Shown here: positions 44,660-53,337 of the stretch, piece after piece
Layout: the number at the start of each line of letters is the position of its first letter
Position numbering within the stretch: the stretch's first letter is position 1
NCBI GenBank assembly: GCA_039698035.1
Contig: JBDKSW010000007.1
Coordinates: 1-64,000, forward strand
Length of the DNA: 64,000 bases
Reading direction: 5' to 3'
Source of the DNA: JAJFUI01 sp039698035
GTDB taxonomy: Bacteria; Planctomycetota; Planctomycetia; Pirellulales; Thermoguttaceae
Notes under the pieces: model-generated
What the model saw: the letters and a program-made list of their open reading frames with translations, nothing else
Databases searched by the model: none
Told to the model about the DNA's origin: nothing
Translations under genes and position numbers: made by a program

Positions 44660-44866
44660 ATGATGGAATCACTCTTGACTGTAGCCCAGACTGCTAGAAC
44701 GCTTGGCGTCAGCCCGCGAACGGTTTGGACGTTGACGCAAGAAGGTGTTTTGACGTGCATCAGGATCGGTCGGCGGGTTCTATACGCGCCAACCGACATC
44801 GAGGCGTTTGTAGATTGCTGCCGACAAGGAGATGACAAACAACCAGCGTTACTGGAGGCGAAGTGA
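44660..44866 (+). CDS. Excisionase-type HTH protein
   Basis: A 68-aa protein with the MerR-like helix-turn-helix of excisionases (LLTVAQTARTLGVSPRTVWTLTQEGVLTCIRIGRRVLYAPTDIEAFVD). An AGAGGAAGG lies nine bases before the ATG at 44660. It sits directly before the integrase gene (2-bp gap), the standard xis-int order. It probably directs excision of the island. Confidence 0.85.
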   Translation: MMESLLTVAQTARTLGVSPRTVWTLTQEGVLTCIRIGRRVLYAPTDIEAFVDCCRQGDDKQPALLEAK

Positions 44867-44867
44867 A

Positions 44868-46238
44868 ATGGCCAGTATTTCTCGACAAGCCAACGGCCGT
44901 CGGATCGTCCAATTCATGGCACCGGACGGCAAACGCCGATCCATCCGACTCGGGAAAGTGACGCAACGCATTGCTGAGACTGTTAAACTGCGTGTCGAGT
45001 TGCTCGTTGCCGCCAAACTGGCTTGCCATGCAATCGACGATGAGACTGGGCGCTGGTTGGCTGAACTGGATAGTCGCCTGATTGCCAAGCTGGCTGCTGT
45101 GGGCCTCGTGCCGAAGCGCGAGCCGGACCCGTTGACGACTGTGGGAGGATTTTTGACGGAGTACATCAACCGGCGAGTGGACGTGAAGCCGGCAACGAAG
45201 GAAGTCTGGTCGCAAGTTACACGGAACCTGCTGGAGTGCTACGGTGCGCAGCGCGATCTTCGGACGATCGACGAGATGGCAGCCGAGGATTTCAAGCTGT
45301 TTCTACTCAAGCAGGGGCTTGCCTCGACCACGGTGGCCAAGCGGCTGCAATTCGCACGGCAGTTCTTCAAGGCAGCCGTCAAACGGAAGCTCATTCCGAG
45401 CAACCCCTTCGCCGACGTTGGGGCCAAGGCAACGATGAAGGACGATCGAGAGCGTTTCATCACTCGGGAAGAGACCGACCGTCTGCTGGCAGCGTGCCCA
45501 AACATCGACTGGCGGGTGATCGTTGGCCTCTGCCGATTCGGCGGGCTACGGTGCCCGAGCGAAGTGCTGACGCTGGAATGGGTGGATGTGGATTGGGATC
45601 GCGGTCGCTTTCGCGCCCATTCACCGAAAACGGAGCATTACCCTGGCAAGGCAAGCAGGATGGTTCCGTTGTTCCCGGAACTTCGGGCGATCCTCACTGA
45701 GGCGTTCGAGGCGGCGGAAGATGGAGCCGTGTACGTCGTTGGCAATGATGCCTATCGGAAGGCGGCCAACACCCCTGGTGGATGGAGGAACTGCAATCTG
45801 CGGACCCAGTTTGGCCGGATTCTGAAACGGGCCGGCTTGGAGCCTTGGCCCCGGCTGTTTCACGCCCTGCGGGCGTCCAGGGAAACTGAGTTGGCGGCCG
45901 AATACCCGGTCCACGTCGTCACGGCCTGGCTCGGCAATACGCCGAAGATTGCCATGAAGCATTACCTGATGACGACGGAATCCGACTTCTCAAAGGCGAT
46001 GGGTCGGCTGGTCGAAAAAGCGGTGCAAAATCCGGTGCAGTCTAGTGATGATTCCGGTGCAAAACGCGGTGCAGCAGCCTGCCGCAGCGACTCGAAGGAG
46101 GTCGCAAGAAACGACACAAGCCGTTGCGAAACAACGGCTTATGCGAAATCTTTCGATGACTTGCCACGACCTGCAAAAATCATCAGCGGAGAGGACAGGA
46201 TTCGAACCTGCGGACCAGTTTCCCGGTCACCGATTTAG
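44868..46238 (+). CDS. Tyrosine integrase of the tRNA-Ser island
   Basis: A 456-aa phage-type integrase. The core-binding domain spans about residues 90-185 (TVGGFLTEYINRRVDVKPATKEVW); the catalytic domain has Arg in FGGLRCPSEVLTLEW, HALRASRETELA (His-x-x-Arg) and Tyr in HYLMTTESDF. A good GGAGG is ten bases before the ATG at 44868. The last 17 codons (from about 46188) lie inside the tRNA-Ser gene on the opposite strand, so the integrase gene ends across its own attachment site. This is typical of an element joined at a tRNA 3' end. Confidence 0.92.
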   Translation: MASISRQANGRRIVQFMAPDGKRRSIRLGKVTQRIAETVKLRVELLVAAKLACHAIDDETGRWLAELDSRLIAKLAAVGLVPKREPDPLTTVGGFLTEYINRRVDVKPATKEVWSQVTRNLLECYGAQRDLRTIDEMAAEDFKLFLLKQGLASTTVAKRLQFARQFFKAAVKRKLIPSNPFADVGAKATMKDDRERFITREETDRLLAACPNIDWRVIVGLCRFGGLRCPSEVLTLEWVDVDWDRGRFRAHSPKTEHYPGKASRMVPLFPELRAILTEAFEAAEDGAVYVVGNDAYRKAANTPGGWRNCNLRTQFGRILKRAGLEPWPRLFHALRASRETELAAEYPVHVVTAWLGNTPKIAMKHYLMTTESDFSKAMGRLVEKAVQNPVQSSDDSGAKRGAAACRSDSKEVARNDTSRCETTAYAKSFDDLPRPAKIISGEDRIRTCGPVSRSPI

Positions 46239-46273
46239 CAAACCGGCGCTTTCGACCACTCAGCCACCTCTCC
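46187..46273 (-). tRNA. tRNA-Ser (anticodon GCU)
   Basis: The minus strand folds as an 87-nt tRNA: acceptor stem GGAGAGG/CCTCTCC, D arm TGGCTGAGTGGTCGAAAGCG, anticodon stem CCGGT/ATCGG around TTGCTAA (anticodon GCT), a long variable arm (TGACCGGGAAACTGGTCCGC) typical of class II Ser tRNA, T arm with GGTTCGAATCC, and discriminator G. CCA is not encoded. It is the integration site of the left-hand island. Confidence 0.97.
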
Positions 46274-46557
46274 ATCAGCCCGAAAAGCAAGGGCAGACTG
46301 CTCTCTATTCTACTGTCTTGCTTGGCCGCTGCAAGCCACGCGGACGCCGATCGAACGCCGACTGCGGCAAATTTCTGGGATCGAACACCCGATGCCGCAA
46401 AGTTTGCGGGATAGGAGGGCCTCCTGGCCGCACAGCGGGGCTGGCAGCCCGGGGCCCAGCATCCTTCCAGACGCTTGCACCATCCACAACGGCAACGCTC
46501 GGCTTCACCGCGATCTCTCGGACAGGCCTGCCCGAGCGGGTCGGCTGCGAGACGTGT

Positions 46558-47334
46558 CTAGTTGCGGCCGCTCGGGTCGTTGCTTGGGCGCGAGTTTCGC
46601 GGCTTGCCGTCTTCCGACGTCGGCTTCTTCGTATTGTCCGCAGAGGCGTCGCCAATTTGGATCTTCACGTCGCGGGCCATTGCCACGCCTGGCCGGGCGG
46701 CCGACATCATGCCGCGTACGGTGATCCGGTCGCCACGTTTGGCAAGGCTAAGATCGCTGGCGTCGACGGTGATCTTCGCGTCGTCGGCCAATTGAAAGGA
46801 GACGACTGTCCGACCGGCATGCACCGAATACTTGCCATTGCGGCCGACCGTCAGGTTGCCGATGATGTGATACTTGCCAGCCTTGATGGCCTTGCTGCTG
46901 GCCGAACCGCGTTTGGCGCGTTTTGAATCCTTGGGGTTGTCGGCTGGCTCGTTGCCGCCAGCCGGGTAGAGCCCGACCGCCTTGTCCCTGGTGATCGTCG
47001 TCACCGTCAGGTCGGACACGTTGGCCTGGACCTCGCCGCGGGCGTCCACGTCGGCCTCAAGCTGAACGACGATGCCGTTCCGGAGAGCGTTGGCCGAGAC
47101 AGTACCGGTCACGTGGACAGTCGTGGCGTTCTGGAGGGAGATTTGCCAGCGTTGCTTCTGATCGTCCAGGACGTAGAGGTTGCCGCGCCCTGCGCCGGCC
47201 AAGGTGCCTTGCACCTCGACGTTCGTGGCCTGCACGCCGCGGTTCGTGCTGCGCGGCGTCGGCGTTAACTGTGCAACGACGGGCGAGGCAAAGCCGACCG
47301 CGAGCGCCGCGACCAAAACGAAACGGGACAACAT
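46558..47334 (-). CDS. Secreted protein, planctomycete type, function unknown
   Basis: A 258-aa exported protein with a signal peptide (MLSRFVLVAALAVGFASPVVAQ). Two repeated beta-domains follow, each about 70 residues (GTLAGAGRGNLYVLDDQKQRW... and GKYHIIGNLTVGRNGKYSVHAGRTVV...), with many Val and Thr, as in OB-like or DUF5666-type stress proteins. The end is basic and low complexity. A start 17 codons earlier (47385) has no signal-like lead. The 284 bp between this gene and the tRNA hold nothing I can name. Confidence 0.6.
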   Translation of the reverse strand: MLSRFVLVAALAVGFASPVVAQLTPTPRSTNRGVQATNVEVQGTLAGAGRGNLYVLDDQKQRWQISLQNATTVHVTGTVSANALRNGIVVQLEADVDARGEVQANVSDLTVTTITRDKAVGLYPAGGNEPADNPKDSKRAKRGSASSKAIKAGKYHIIGNLTVGRNGKYSVHAGRTVVSFQLADDAKITVDASDLSLAKRGDRITVRGMMSAARPGVAMARDVKIQIGDASADNTKKPTSEDGKPRNSRPSNDPSGRN

Positions 47335-47562
47335 GACGCACCTCTCTTTCCGGTCCGGTTCAAAATCACCAAGAACAGCCACCAATAGGATACCGCCAAG
47401 AGTCTGGCGGGGCCAGAAGAATCGTAAAATGGCCTCGCGCGATTCCGTAAACCCACCGGCGGGACACCCGTCGGCCGGTCTCCACGGCGGCTGACGAGTA
47501 CTCTATAATGGGGCCTTGTTCAGAACGTACAATTCTACGGCACCGCAATCCCCAATACAGCG

Positions 47563-48363
47563 ATGAATCCCTCGGATCGACAAATTACGGTCCCGCAGTT
47601 CGCCGCAATGAAGTCGGCCGGGCGGAAAATAACGATGCTGACGGCTTACGACTACGCCACCGCGGCGTTGGTCGATGCGGCCGGCGTCGAAGGCATCTTG
47701 GTCGGCGACAGCCTCTCGATGGTCATCCAGGGCCATCCGAACACGCTGCCGGTGACGCTCGAAGAGATGGTTTACCACGCCGAACTGGTGGGTCGCGCCG
47801 TGCGTCATGCCCTGGTCGTCGTCGACATGCCGTTCCCGAGCTTCCATCTCGGCGTCCACAAGGCGGTCGAGAACGCCGGGCGAATCCTCAAGGAGACGCG
47901 CTGTCAGGCCGTCAAACTTGAAGGCGGCGCCGAGCAGGCCGAGGTGATCGCCGGGCTTGTCTCGGCTGGCATTCCGGTCATGGCCCATTGCGGACTCCGA
48001 CCGCAAAGTATTCATCAACTGGGCGGCTATCGCGTCCAGCGCGACGAACGGCAACTGCTGGCCGACGCCCAAGCGGCCGAGCAAGCCGGAGCGTTTGCAC
48101 TCCTCTTGGAGTGCATTCCGGCGGAGACGGCCGAACGCATCACGGCTGCGGTCCACATCCCCACGATCGGCATTGGCGCCGGCGCCGGCTGTGACGGACA
48201 GATCCTCGTTTTTCACGACATGCTTGGCTTGAATCCAGGCCACACGCCGCGCCACGTGAAGCAGTACGCCGATCTCGGCAAGACAGTTGTCGATGCGATT
48301 GGGTGTTACCGCGACGAGGTCCGCGAGGGGAAGTTCCCGGGCAGCGAACATACATTCTCGTAG
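47563..48363 (+). CDS. panB: 3-methyl-2-oxobutanoate hydroxymethyltransferase
   Basis: A 266-aa TIM-barrel enzyme of pantothenate synthesis. Family motifs visible are KITMLTAYDYATAALVDAAG, ILVGDSLSMVIQGH (metal-binding Asp), VVVDMPF, VKLEGGAEQAE, VMAHCGLRPQSIHQLGGYRVQ, LLLECIPAE and IGIGAGAGCDGQILVFHDMLG. It adds a hydroxymethyl group to alpha-ketoisovalerate using methylene-THF. Size and motifs are complete. It is convergent with the UreH-like gene. Confidence 0.97.
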   Translation: MNPSDRQITVPQFAAMKSAGRKITMLTAYDYATAALVDAAGVEGILVGDSLSMVIQGHPNTLPVTLEEMVYHAELVGRAVRHALVVVDMPFPSFHLGVHKAVENAGRILKETRCQAVKLEGGAEQAEVIAGLVSAGIPVMAHCGLRPQSIHQLGGYRVQRDERQLLADAQAAEQAGAFALLLECIPAETAERITAAVHIPTIGIGAGAGCDGQILVFHDMLGLNPGHTPRHVKQYADLGKTVVDAIGCYRDEVREGKFPGSEHTFS

Positions 48364-48373
48364 CTTGAGCCAA

Positions 48374-49084
48374 TCACAGTCCGAGGCACTGAATCGATAG
48401 GCCGCAGGCGAACAGCGCGGCCCCGGCCAGGGCGTGATTGTATCGTTCGAGTTTGCCCAGGGGGATCGCTCGCCCGCTGTACGCTCCTGCCAGCACGAAG
48501 CCCATCATCGTGCCCACGGTGACCGTCCCAAAAACGGCCGTGACCAGGGCGACGCCAGCCGGAGTGACACGAATAGCCGCGTACATCACCAGCGGAATCA
48601 GCACCTCGCACGGACCGAAAACGAAGATCGTAAACAGCACCCATGGCGTCATCCTTGCGCCAGCGTCGGTCGCATGAACATGCGTGTGGGCGTCCAGGTG
48701 CACATGCTCGTGCGTATGCTGATGGCCATCGAGATGGCCGTGTCCATGCGTGTGCGGCCGACCGCGAATCGCGCGACGGATGCCCCACACGCAGTAGAGC
48801 AGGCCGAACGCCGTCAACGCCCTGGCAGCCAGATCGCCTCGGAAATACTCGATCGCCTGAAGCTTCGCCAGCGCGACGCCCAAGGCGATGCCGCCCACGC
48901 CCAGCGCGACCGAGCTTAGCACGTGCCCGATGCCCGAAAGCAGCGTGATCCAAGCCGTCTTTCGGATCGACCACTCTCCGAGCCGCGACATCACGATGAA
49001 CGGCACGTAATGGTCGGGCCCCGCCAGCGTATGCAAGAAGGCCAAGCCCGCGGCCGTGGTCGTCAGAAACACGAGTTCTGGGGA
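48374..49084 (-). CDS. UreH-like/SafE-type metal transport membrane protein
   Basis: A 236-aa membrane protein counted from MSPELVFLTTTAAG. It has about six hydrophobic helices with the conserved HTLAGPDHYVPF early and a central His-rich loop (GRPHTHGHGHLDGHQHTHEH, about residues 107-135), the mark of nickel or cobalt handling. The second half has FGPCEVLIPLVMYAA, again conserved in UreH-like proteins. The His loop probably binds Ni2+ or Zn2+ in the cytoplasm or periplasm. Confidence 0.8.
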   Translation of the reverse strand, partial: SPELVFLTTTAAGLAFLHTLAGPDHYVPFIVMSRLGEWSIRKTAWITLLSGIGHVLSSVALGVGGIALGVALAKLQAIEYFRGDLAARALTAFGLLYCVWGIRRAIRGRPHTHGHGHLDGHQHTHEHVHLDAHTHVHATDAGARMTPWVLFTIFVFGPCEVLIPLVMYAAIRVTPAGVALVTAVFGTVTVGTMMGFVLAGAYSGRAIPLGKLERYNHALAGAALFACGLSIQCLGL

Positions 49085-49103
49085 CATGACCACCGATCGC
49101 TTT

Positions 49104-50099
49104 CTACTTCTTCTCGACAACCCAAATGTTTCGGTATTCGATCTTGTTGCCGTGACCTTGCAGATAGATCGGTCGCGGCGCGGGCCCCTCGGACGCGCGG
49201 CCAGGCGTTGCGTGCGGCAGTTGCATCTCGGGATGGATCACCACACCGTTTTGACGCACCATGACCCGGGCGTCGGAGATCTTTTTGCCGTCCTTGTAAC
49301 GCGGCGCGGTGAAATCCACATCGTAGGTCTGCCACTGGAGCGGCGGATAGCACATGTTCACGTCGGGCTCGCGGATCTGATAAAAGCCGCCGCACTCGTT
49401 GTTCTTCCCATCGAGGCCAAACGAGTCGAGCACCTGAATCTCGTAGCAGTCGTGCAGATAAACGCCGCTGTTGCTCCGGGCTTGCCCGCGGGCCTCGGGC
49501 ATGTACGAAAGGCGGAATTCCAGGTGCAGCCTGTAGTCGCCGAACTTCTGGCCAGAAACGGCGTTCGACATCAGGTTTTTGTCCGGCGACATCGTCGCGC
49601 CGGGAAACTTGTCAGCTGTCGTTCCGTCGAAGAGCACCACAGACTTGCTGGGCCGTGTCGCCCCTTCGGTCGGACTGCGACGCTCGATCCGTTTCAGCAC
49701 CAACGGCGTCTTTCCCGAGCGAGCGGCGACGGTCATCACGCCGTCGGCGATCTTTCCAGAAAACGCTTCGTCAGCGGACGAAAGGGCGGTCGTGTTGCCC
49801 TCGCGTTGACCGACCAGAGAGATGACTTGATCGCCGCGCTTCCATCCATCGCCGGGCAGGCCGCCGGGGGTCAGCCGAACGTCGAACCGGCCACCGCTCA
49901 GGGCGATGACCTGGCCGCCAACCTTTGTCTTCTTGCCGCCGAGAGTCCCGTTGCCAACGTATTCGCCCTGGACCTTGAAGTCCGGATCTTTGGCCGCCTC
50001 GGCCGGATCGATAATCTCCCGTAGCGGCGTCTGACCGCATGCGGTGCATGTCAAACCGAGCAACAGCGCAAGCACGAACAGTGATTGGATCGGGCGCAT
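49104..50099 (-). CDS. 3-keto-disaccharide hydrolase (DUF1080), secreted
   Basis: A 331-aa exported protein with an N-terminal signal (MRPIQSLFVLALLLGLTCTACGQ), possibly a lipoprotein. Residues about 130-331 form the DUF1080 lectin-like jelly roll: VVLFDGTTADKF, GDYRLHLEFRLSYMP, NSGVYLHDCYEIQVLDSFG, and HGNKIEYRNIWVVEKK at the end. Family members cleave 3-keto-glycosides. Gfo/Idh oxidoreductases encoded nearby are frequent partners in such pathways, but no direct link is shown. Confidence 0.88.
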   Translation of the reverse strand: MRPIQSLFVLALLLGLTCTACGQTPLREIIDPAEAAKDPDFKVQGEYVGNGTLGGKKTKVGGQVIALSGGRFDVRLTPGGLPGDGWKRGDQVISLVGQREGNTTALSSADEAFSGKIADGVMTVAARSGKTPLVLKRIERRSPTEGATRPSKSVVLFDGTTADKFPGATMSPDKNLMSNAVSGQKFGDYRLHLEFRLSYMPEARGQARSNSGVYLHDCYEIQVLDSFGLDGKNNECGGFYQIREPDVNMCYPPLQWQTYDVDFTAPRYKDGKKISDARVMVRQNGVVIHPEMQLPHATPGRASEGPAPRPIYLQGHGNKIEYRNIWVVEKK

Positions 50100-50356
50100 C
50101 GAGGTATCCTGCTGGTCTTTCGAGATGGGTGGTGGGCAACTGGCTCCGCACCGGCATTCCGTCGGGGGCCGCCATTCGGCACAGGGCCATTATTGCCCGC
50201 CAGGCCGTCGTAAATCAAGCGGCCCTGCAAGGAACGCTCGACCTCCGCCCACTGGCTCACGGCACCGAGACGACTTATAATGGTCGGCTGTGGATTACTT
50301 GAAACGGTCGTGTAAGGAGCCGTCCCCTGAACAGTCGCAACTTTCAGATTGGCACG

Positions 50357-51412
50357 ATGGCCGTGGTCGCCTTGGTCGCATTGCGGCTAGGGCTCGGTTG
50401 CCACTTCCTCTACGAAGGCGTTTGGAAGATCACCCACCGCAGGGAGACTTCGGCCTGGAGCGGCCCGGCCATCCACGAGCCCGGCGGCTGGAATATCGAG
50501 CGTCACGAGCGGTTCTCGGCCGAGCCATTCCTGACCCAGGCCAAGGGCCCTCTCGCGAGCCTGTTCTACGCGATGGTGCCGGACATCGACGGCCGCCAGC
50601 GACTCCGCGTCGAACGCGACAAGGCCGGCCGGCCAAAGGCCATCGACAGCGCCGAGCTGGACGCCCGCTGGAAACGCATCCGCAACGAGTTTGTGGCGTA
50701 TTACAAACCACGGTCGAAGGGCGGTGACGCCGCGACATCCCATGAGCGGCTCGCTTCGGCAGCGGAGGCCACCTGCGATCAGTTCTGCAAGGCGGCCCAT
50801 GAATACCTGAACAACAACCTGGCTGCCATTGCCGCCCATTTCGACTCGCTGGACCGGTTTGAAAACGATCCGGAACGGAACCAGACCGCGCCGTTCCAGC
50901 AGCAACGCCGCTGGGACCGAATGATGGAACTGCGACGCGAGGCCGAAAAGTGGATCAAGGACCTGGATAGCCAGGAGCAGGCTTACGTCAACTCGCTCTG
51001 GGCCCACCTGGACGACAAGCAAAAGACGCTTGGCCGCCCCACCGGCTCTTGGAATCCCTTTCTGTGGGATCGCATGGAGCAGATTGACTTTGCCGTGACG
51101 TTCGGGCTGACGGCGATCGGCGTCTGCCTGATGCTTGGTTTTGTTACGCCGCTTGCCGCGTTGGGCGGCGCCGGCTTCATGTGTTTCGTCGTGATGACCC
51201 AGCCCGGTTTCCCCGGCATTTACCCGCCTGACAGTCCTATCGTCGGACACGCCCTGTTGGTCAACAAAGACTTTGTCGAAATGCTGTCGCTGCTTGTCGT
51301 TGCAACGACGGCGGCAGGCCGCTGGGCCGGACTCGACTACTTTGCTTGTCGTTGGATCGCCGCCCGACGCGCCCGCCGACAACAAGTCCCTGCTGACACG
51401 AAAAACGTTTAG
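50357..51412 (+). CDS. DoxX-like membrane protein with large soluble insert
   Basis: A 351-aa protein. The first hydrophobic helix with LRLGLGCHFLYEGVWKITH is typical of DoxX; the last three helices (FGLTAIGVCLMLGFVTPLAALGG, ending LVVATTAAGRWAGLDYF) complete the four-helix bundle. Between them are about 200 soluble residues, mostly helical and charged (residues 40-235), not part of DoxX. Such enlarged forms are known in planctomycetes by my recollection. Function is unknown; DoxX proteins can act in redox. Confidence 0.7.
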   Translation: MAVVALVALRLGLGCHFLYEGVWKITHRRETSAWSGPAIHEPGGWNIERHERFSAEPFLTQAKGPLASLFYAMVPDIDGRQRLRVERDKAGRPKAIDSAELDARWKRIRNEFVAYYKPRSKGGDAATSHERLASAAEATCDQFCKAAHEYLNNNLAAIAAHFDSLDRFENDPERNQTAPFQQQRRWDRMMELRREAEKWIKDLDSQEQAYVNSLWAHLDDKQKTLGRPTGSWNPFLWDRMEQIDFAVTFGLTAIGVCLMLGFVTPLAALGGAGFMCFVVMTQPGFPGIYPPDSPIVGHALLVNKDFVEMLSLLVVATTAAGRWAGLDYFACRWIAARRARRQQVPADTKNV

Positions 51413-51413
51413 C

Positions 51414-51497
51414 AACCGCCGGCACGGCGGCTTGACGGCAAGCAGTCGCCGGCACGGGCGGTTGAGGAGTTTAGCGGCCGCCGGCATGGCGGCTCAA
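51414..51497. repeat. Three imperfect GC-rich repeats in an intergenic gap
   Basis: The gap between the DoxX-like and first Gfo/Idh genes holds three copies of a short GC-rich inverted motif, CCGCCGGCACGGCGGCTT (51416-51433), TCGCCGGCACGGGCGGTT (51446-51463) and CCGCCGGCATGGCGGCTC (51478-51495). Each can form a small hairpin. A similar GCCGGCATGGCC lies at 53288. They look like dispersed intergenic repeat elements. Confidence 0.6.
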
Positions 51498-51549
51498 ACT
51501 GTGCGGCAAACGCACCCCACCCCAGGACGTTGCCACTGCATCGACCCCC

Positions 51550-53271
51550 ATGAACTCGCATCCGCGAATCTCCGCCAACTCGCCTGCCCGAAAAACACCC
51601 GCCGCCCAGGACGTGTCGCGACGCGACTTCATCAAGGGAACCCTGGCCACCGGCGCGGTCGTCGGCGGCGGCCTCGGCGCGTTCTACTTTGGCTACGATC
51701 GGGCCGTCGGCTCTCCGCTTCGCGTCGGCGTGATCGGCACGGGTGACGAGGGCAGCGTCCTGCTCGGCGCGCTCAACCCCGAGTTCATCCAGGTGCGCTC
51801 GATTGCCGACATTCGCCCCTACAACATCTGGCGAGCCCTGCACGGCGACCATTCCAACGAAACGGCGTTGGCCGCCCGTCCCGGCCTGTTGGCCAAGTAC
51901 GATTGGAAGACCGAGGATATCGCCTGGCGGAACATGCGGAAATACGGTCCTTGGCAGGAACTGCTCGACAACGCCAAGGCCGACGGGCTCGAAGGCGTCA
52001 TCATCGCGCTGCCGCTCCACCTGCATTGCGAGGTGGCCGTTGCGGCCATGAATCGCGGGCTGCACGTCCTCACCGAAAAGCTGATGGCTCACAGCGTCGG
52101 CCAGTGCAAGGAGATGGCTCGCGTTGCGGCAAAGACCAATCGACTTCTGGCCGTCGGCCACCAGCGTCACTACAACGTTCTCTACGCCAGCGCGGCCGAC
52201 TCGATTCAACGCGGTCTGCTCGGCCAGCTGCACTACATTCGGGCCCAATGGCATCGCGGCAACCTGCCGGGCGGCGACAGTTGGCAACCGCCAATGCCCG
52301 AGTCGGTCAAGCCGCGCGACCCTCAGGCCAAGACGCTGGCGAAGAAGCTGGCCGAGTGCAGGAAACAACTCAACGCGGCCAGCGGCGCGGCCGTCGACGT
52401 CTGTCGGGCCCGCCTCGATCAGGTCGCGGCCCAAATCGCCGACCACGTTGTCAACGCGAAGCAGTACGGTTACCAACTGCAGCAAATCCGCGACGCCGCC
52501 GGCAAGCCGATCTACGATGGCCCGCCCATCGAAGAGCTGATCCGATGGCGGCTCTGGGACCGAACGGGCGCGGGCCTGATGGCCGAACTCGGCAGCCACC
52601 AGCTCGACGCGGCCAGCATCTTCATCCACGCGATGCACAGGACCCACGATCCGAAGGCCGAAAAGCCGCACCCGATTTCCGTCGCGGCGTCGGCCGACCG
52701 CTCGCTCTTCCCGCCCGACCGCAATGTCGAGGACCATGTCTACTGCATCATCGAGTTCCCCTCACCCGGCTACGACGCGAGGGACCCGGCGGCGAGCCGG
52801 AAAAAAATCGGCGTGCAATACACGTCGCTCAACGGCAACGGCTTCGGCGGCTACGGCGAAATCGTTTACGGCACCGAAGGAACGCTTGTTCTTGAGAAAG
52901 AACAGGACTTGTCGATCATCCAGGGACCGTCTTCGTCCAGTTCTGTTCGCGTTTCCAGCGGCAACAGCGGTCCCACCCTCGACACGCAGGCGAGCGGCGC
53001 GCCAGTGGGCACTGCCAAGGCCAAGACCAGCGATGTCAAGGTCAGCCGAGGCTACCGCGAGGAGCTCGAACACTGGGCGTGGTGCATTCGCCACCCGGAT
53101 CCGCGCAACCAGCCGCGTTGCGGTCCCAAAGTGGCCCTGGGCGACGCCGTCATCGCGCTGACCACGAACATGGCTGCTCGGCACGGCGTCCGTATCGAGT
53201 TCAAAAAAGAGTGGTTCGACATCCACAGTGACGAAACACCCGAAAACATTTTGCCCGCCAAGCCAGCCTGA
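51550..53271 (+). CDS. Gfo/Idh/MocA-family oxidoreductase with Tat signal
   Basis: A 573-aa protein. SRRDFIKGTLATGAVVGGG (residues 23-41) is a twin-arginine signal. The NAD-binding motif is VGVIGTGDEGS at about 59-69, and TEKLMAHSVGQCKEMA holds the conserved EK. GHQRHYN and the later beta-domain segment complete the family pattern. Exported oxidoreductases of this kind are abundant in planctomycetes and act on sugars. A 67-bp gap separates it from the closely related next gene. Confidence 0.9.
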   Translation: MNSHPRISANSPARKTPAAQDVSRRDFIKGTLATGAVVGGGLGAFYFGYDRAVGSPLRVGVIGTGDEGSVLLGALNPEFIQVRSIADIRPYNIWRALHGDHSNETALAARPGLLAKYDWKTEDIAWRNMRKYGPWQELLDNAKADGLEGVIIALPLHLHCEVAVAAMNRGLHVLTEKLMAHSVGQCKEMARVAAKTNRLLAVGHQRHYNVLYASAADSIQRGLLGQLHYIRAQWHRGNLPGGDSWQPPMPESVKPRDPQAKTLAKKLAECRKQLNAASGAAVDVCRARLDQVAAQIADHVVNAKQYGYQLQQIRDAAGKPIYDGPPIEELIRWRLWDRTGAGLMAELGSHQLDAASIFIHAMHRTHDPKAEKPHPISVAASADRSLFPPDRNVEDHVYCIIEFPSPGYDARDPAASRKKIGVQYTSLNGNGFGGYGEIVYGTEGTLVLEKEQDLSIIQGPSSSSSVRVSSGNSGPTLDTQASGAPVGTAKAKTSDVKVSRGYREELEHWAWCIRHPDPRNQPRCGPKVALGDAVIALTTNMAARHGVRIEFKKEWFDIHSDETPENILPAKPA

Positions 53272-53337
53272 TCGACCTGTCGCGCTCGCCGGCATGGCCA
53301 CCTAACACAGCAGAAACCGTCCGGGTGAGAAAACCCC

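Noticed and set aside
51409..52737. Long minus-strand frame opposite the first Gfo/Idh gene
   Set aside because: Antisense of a GC-rich conserved gene; the plus strand has the Rossmann and Tat motifs. The same holds for frames opposite the second paralogue and pncB.
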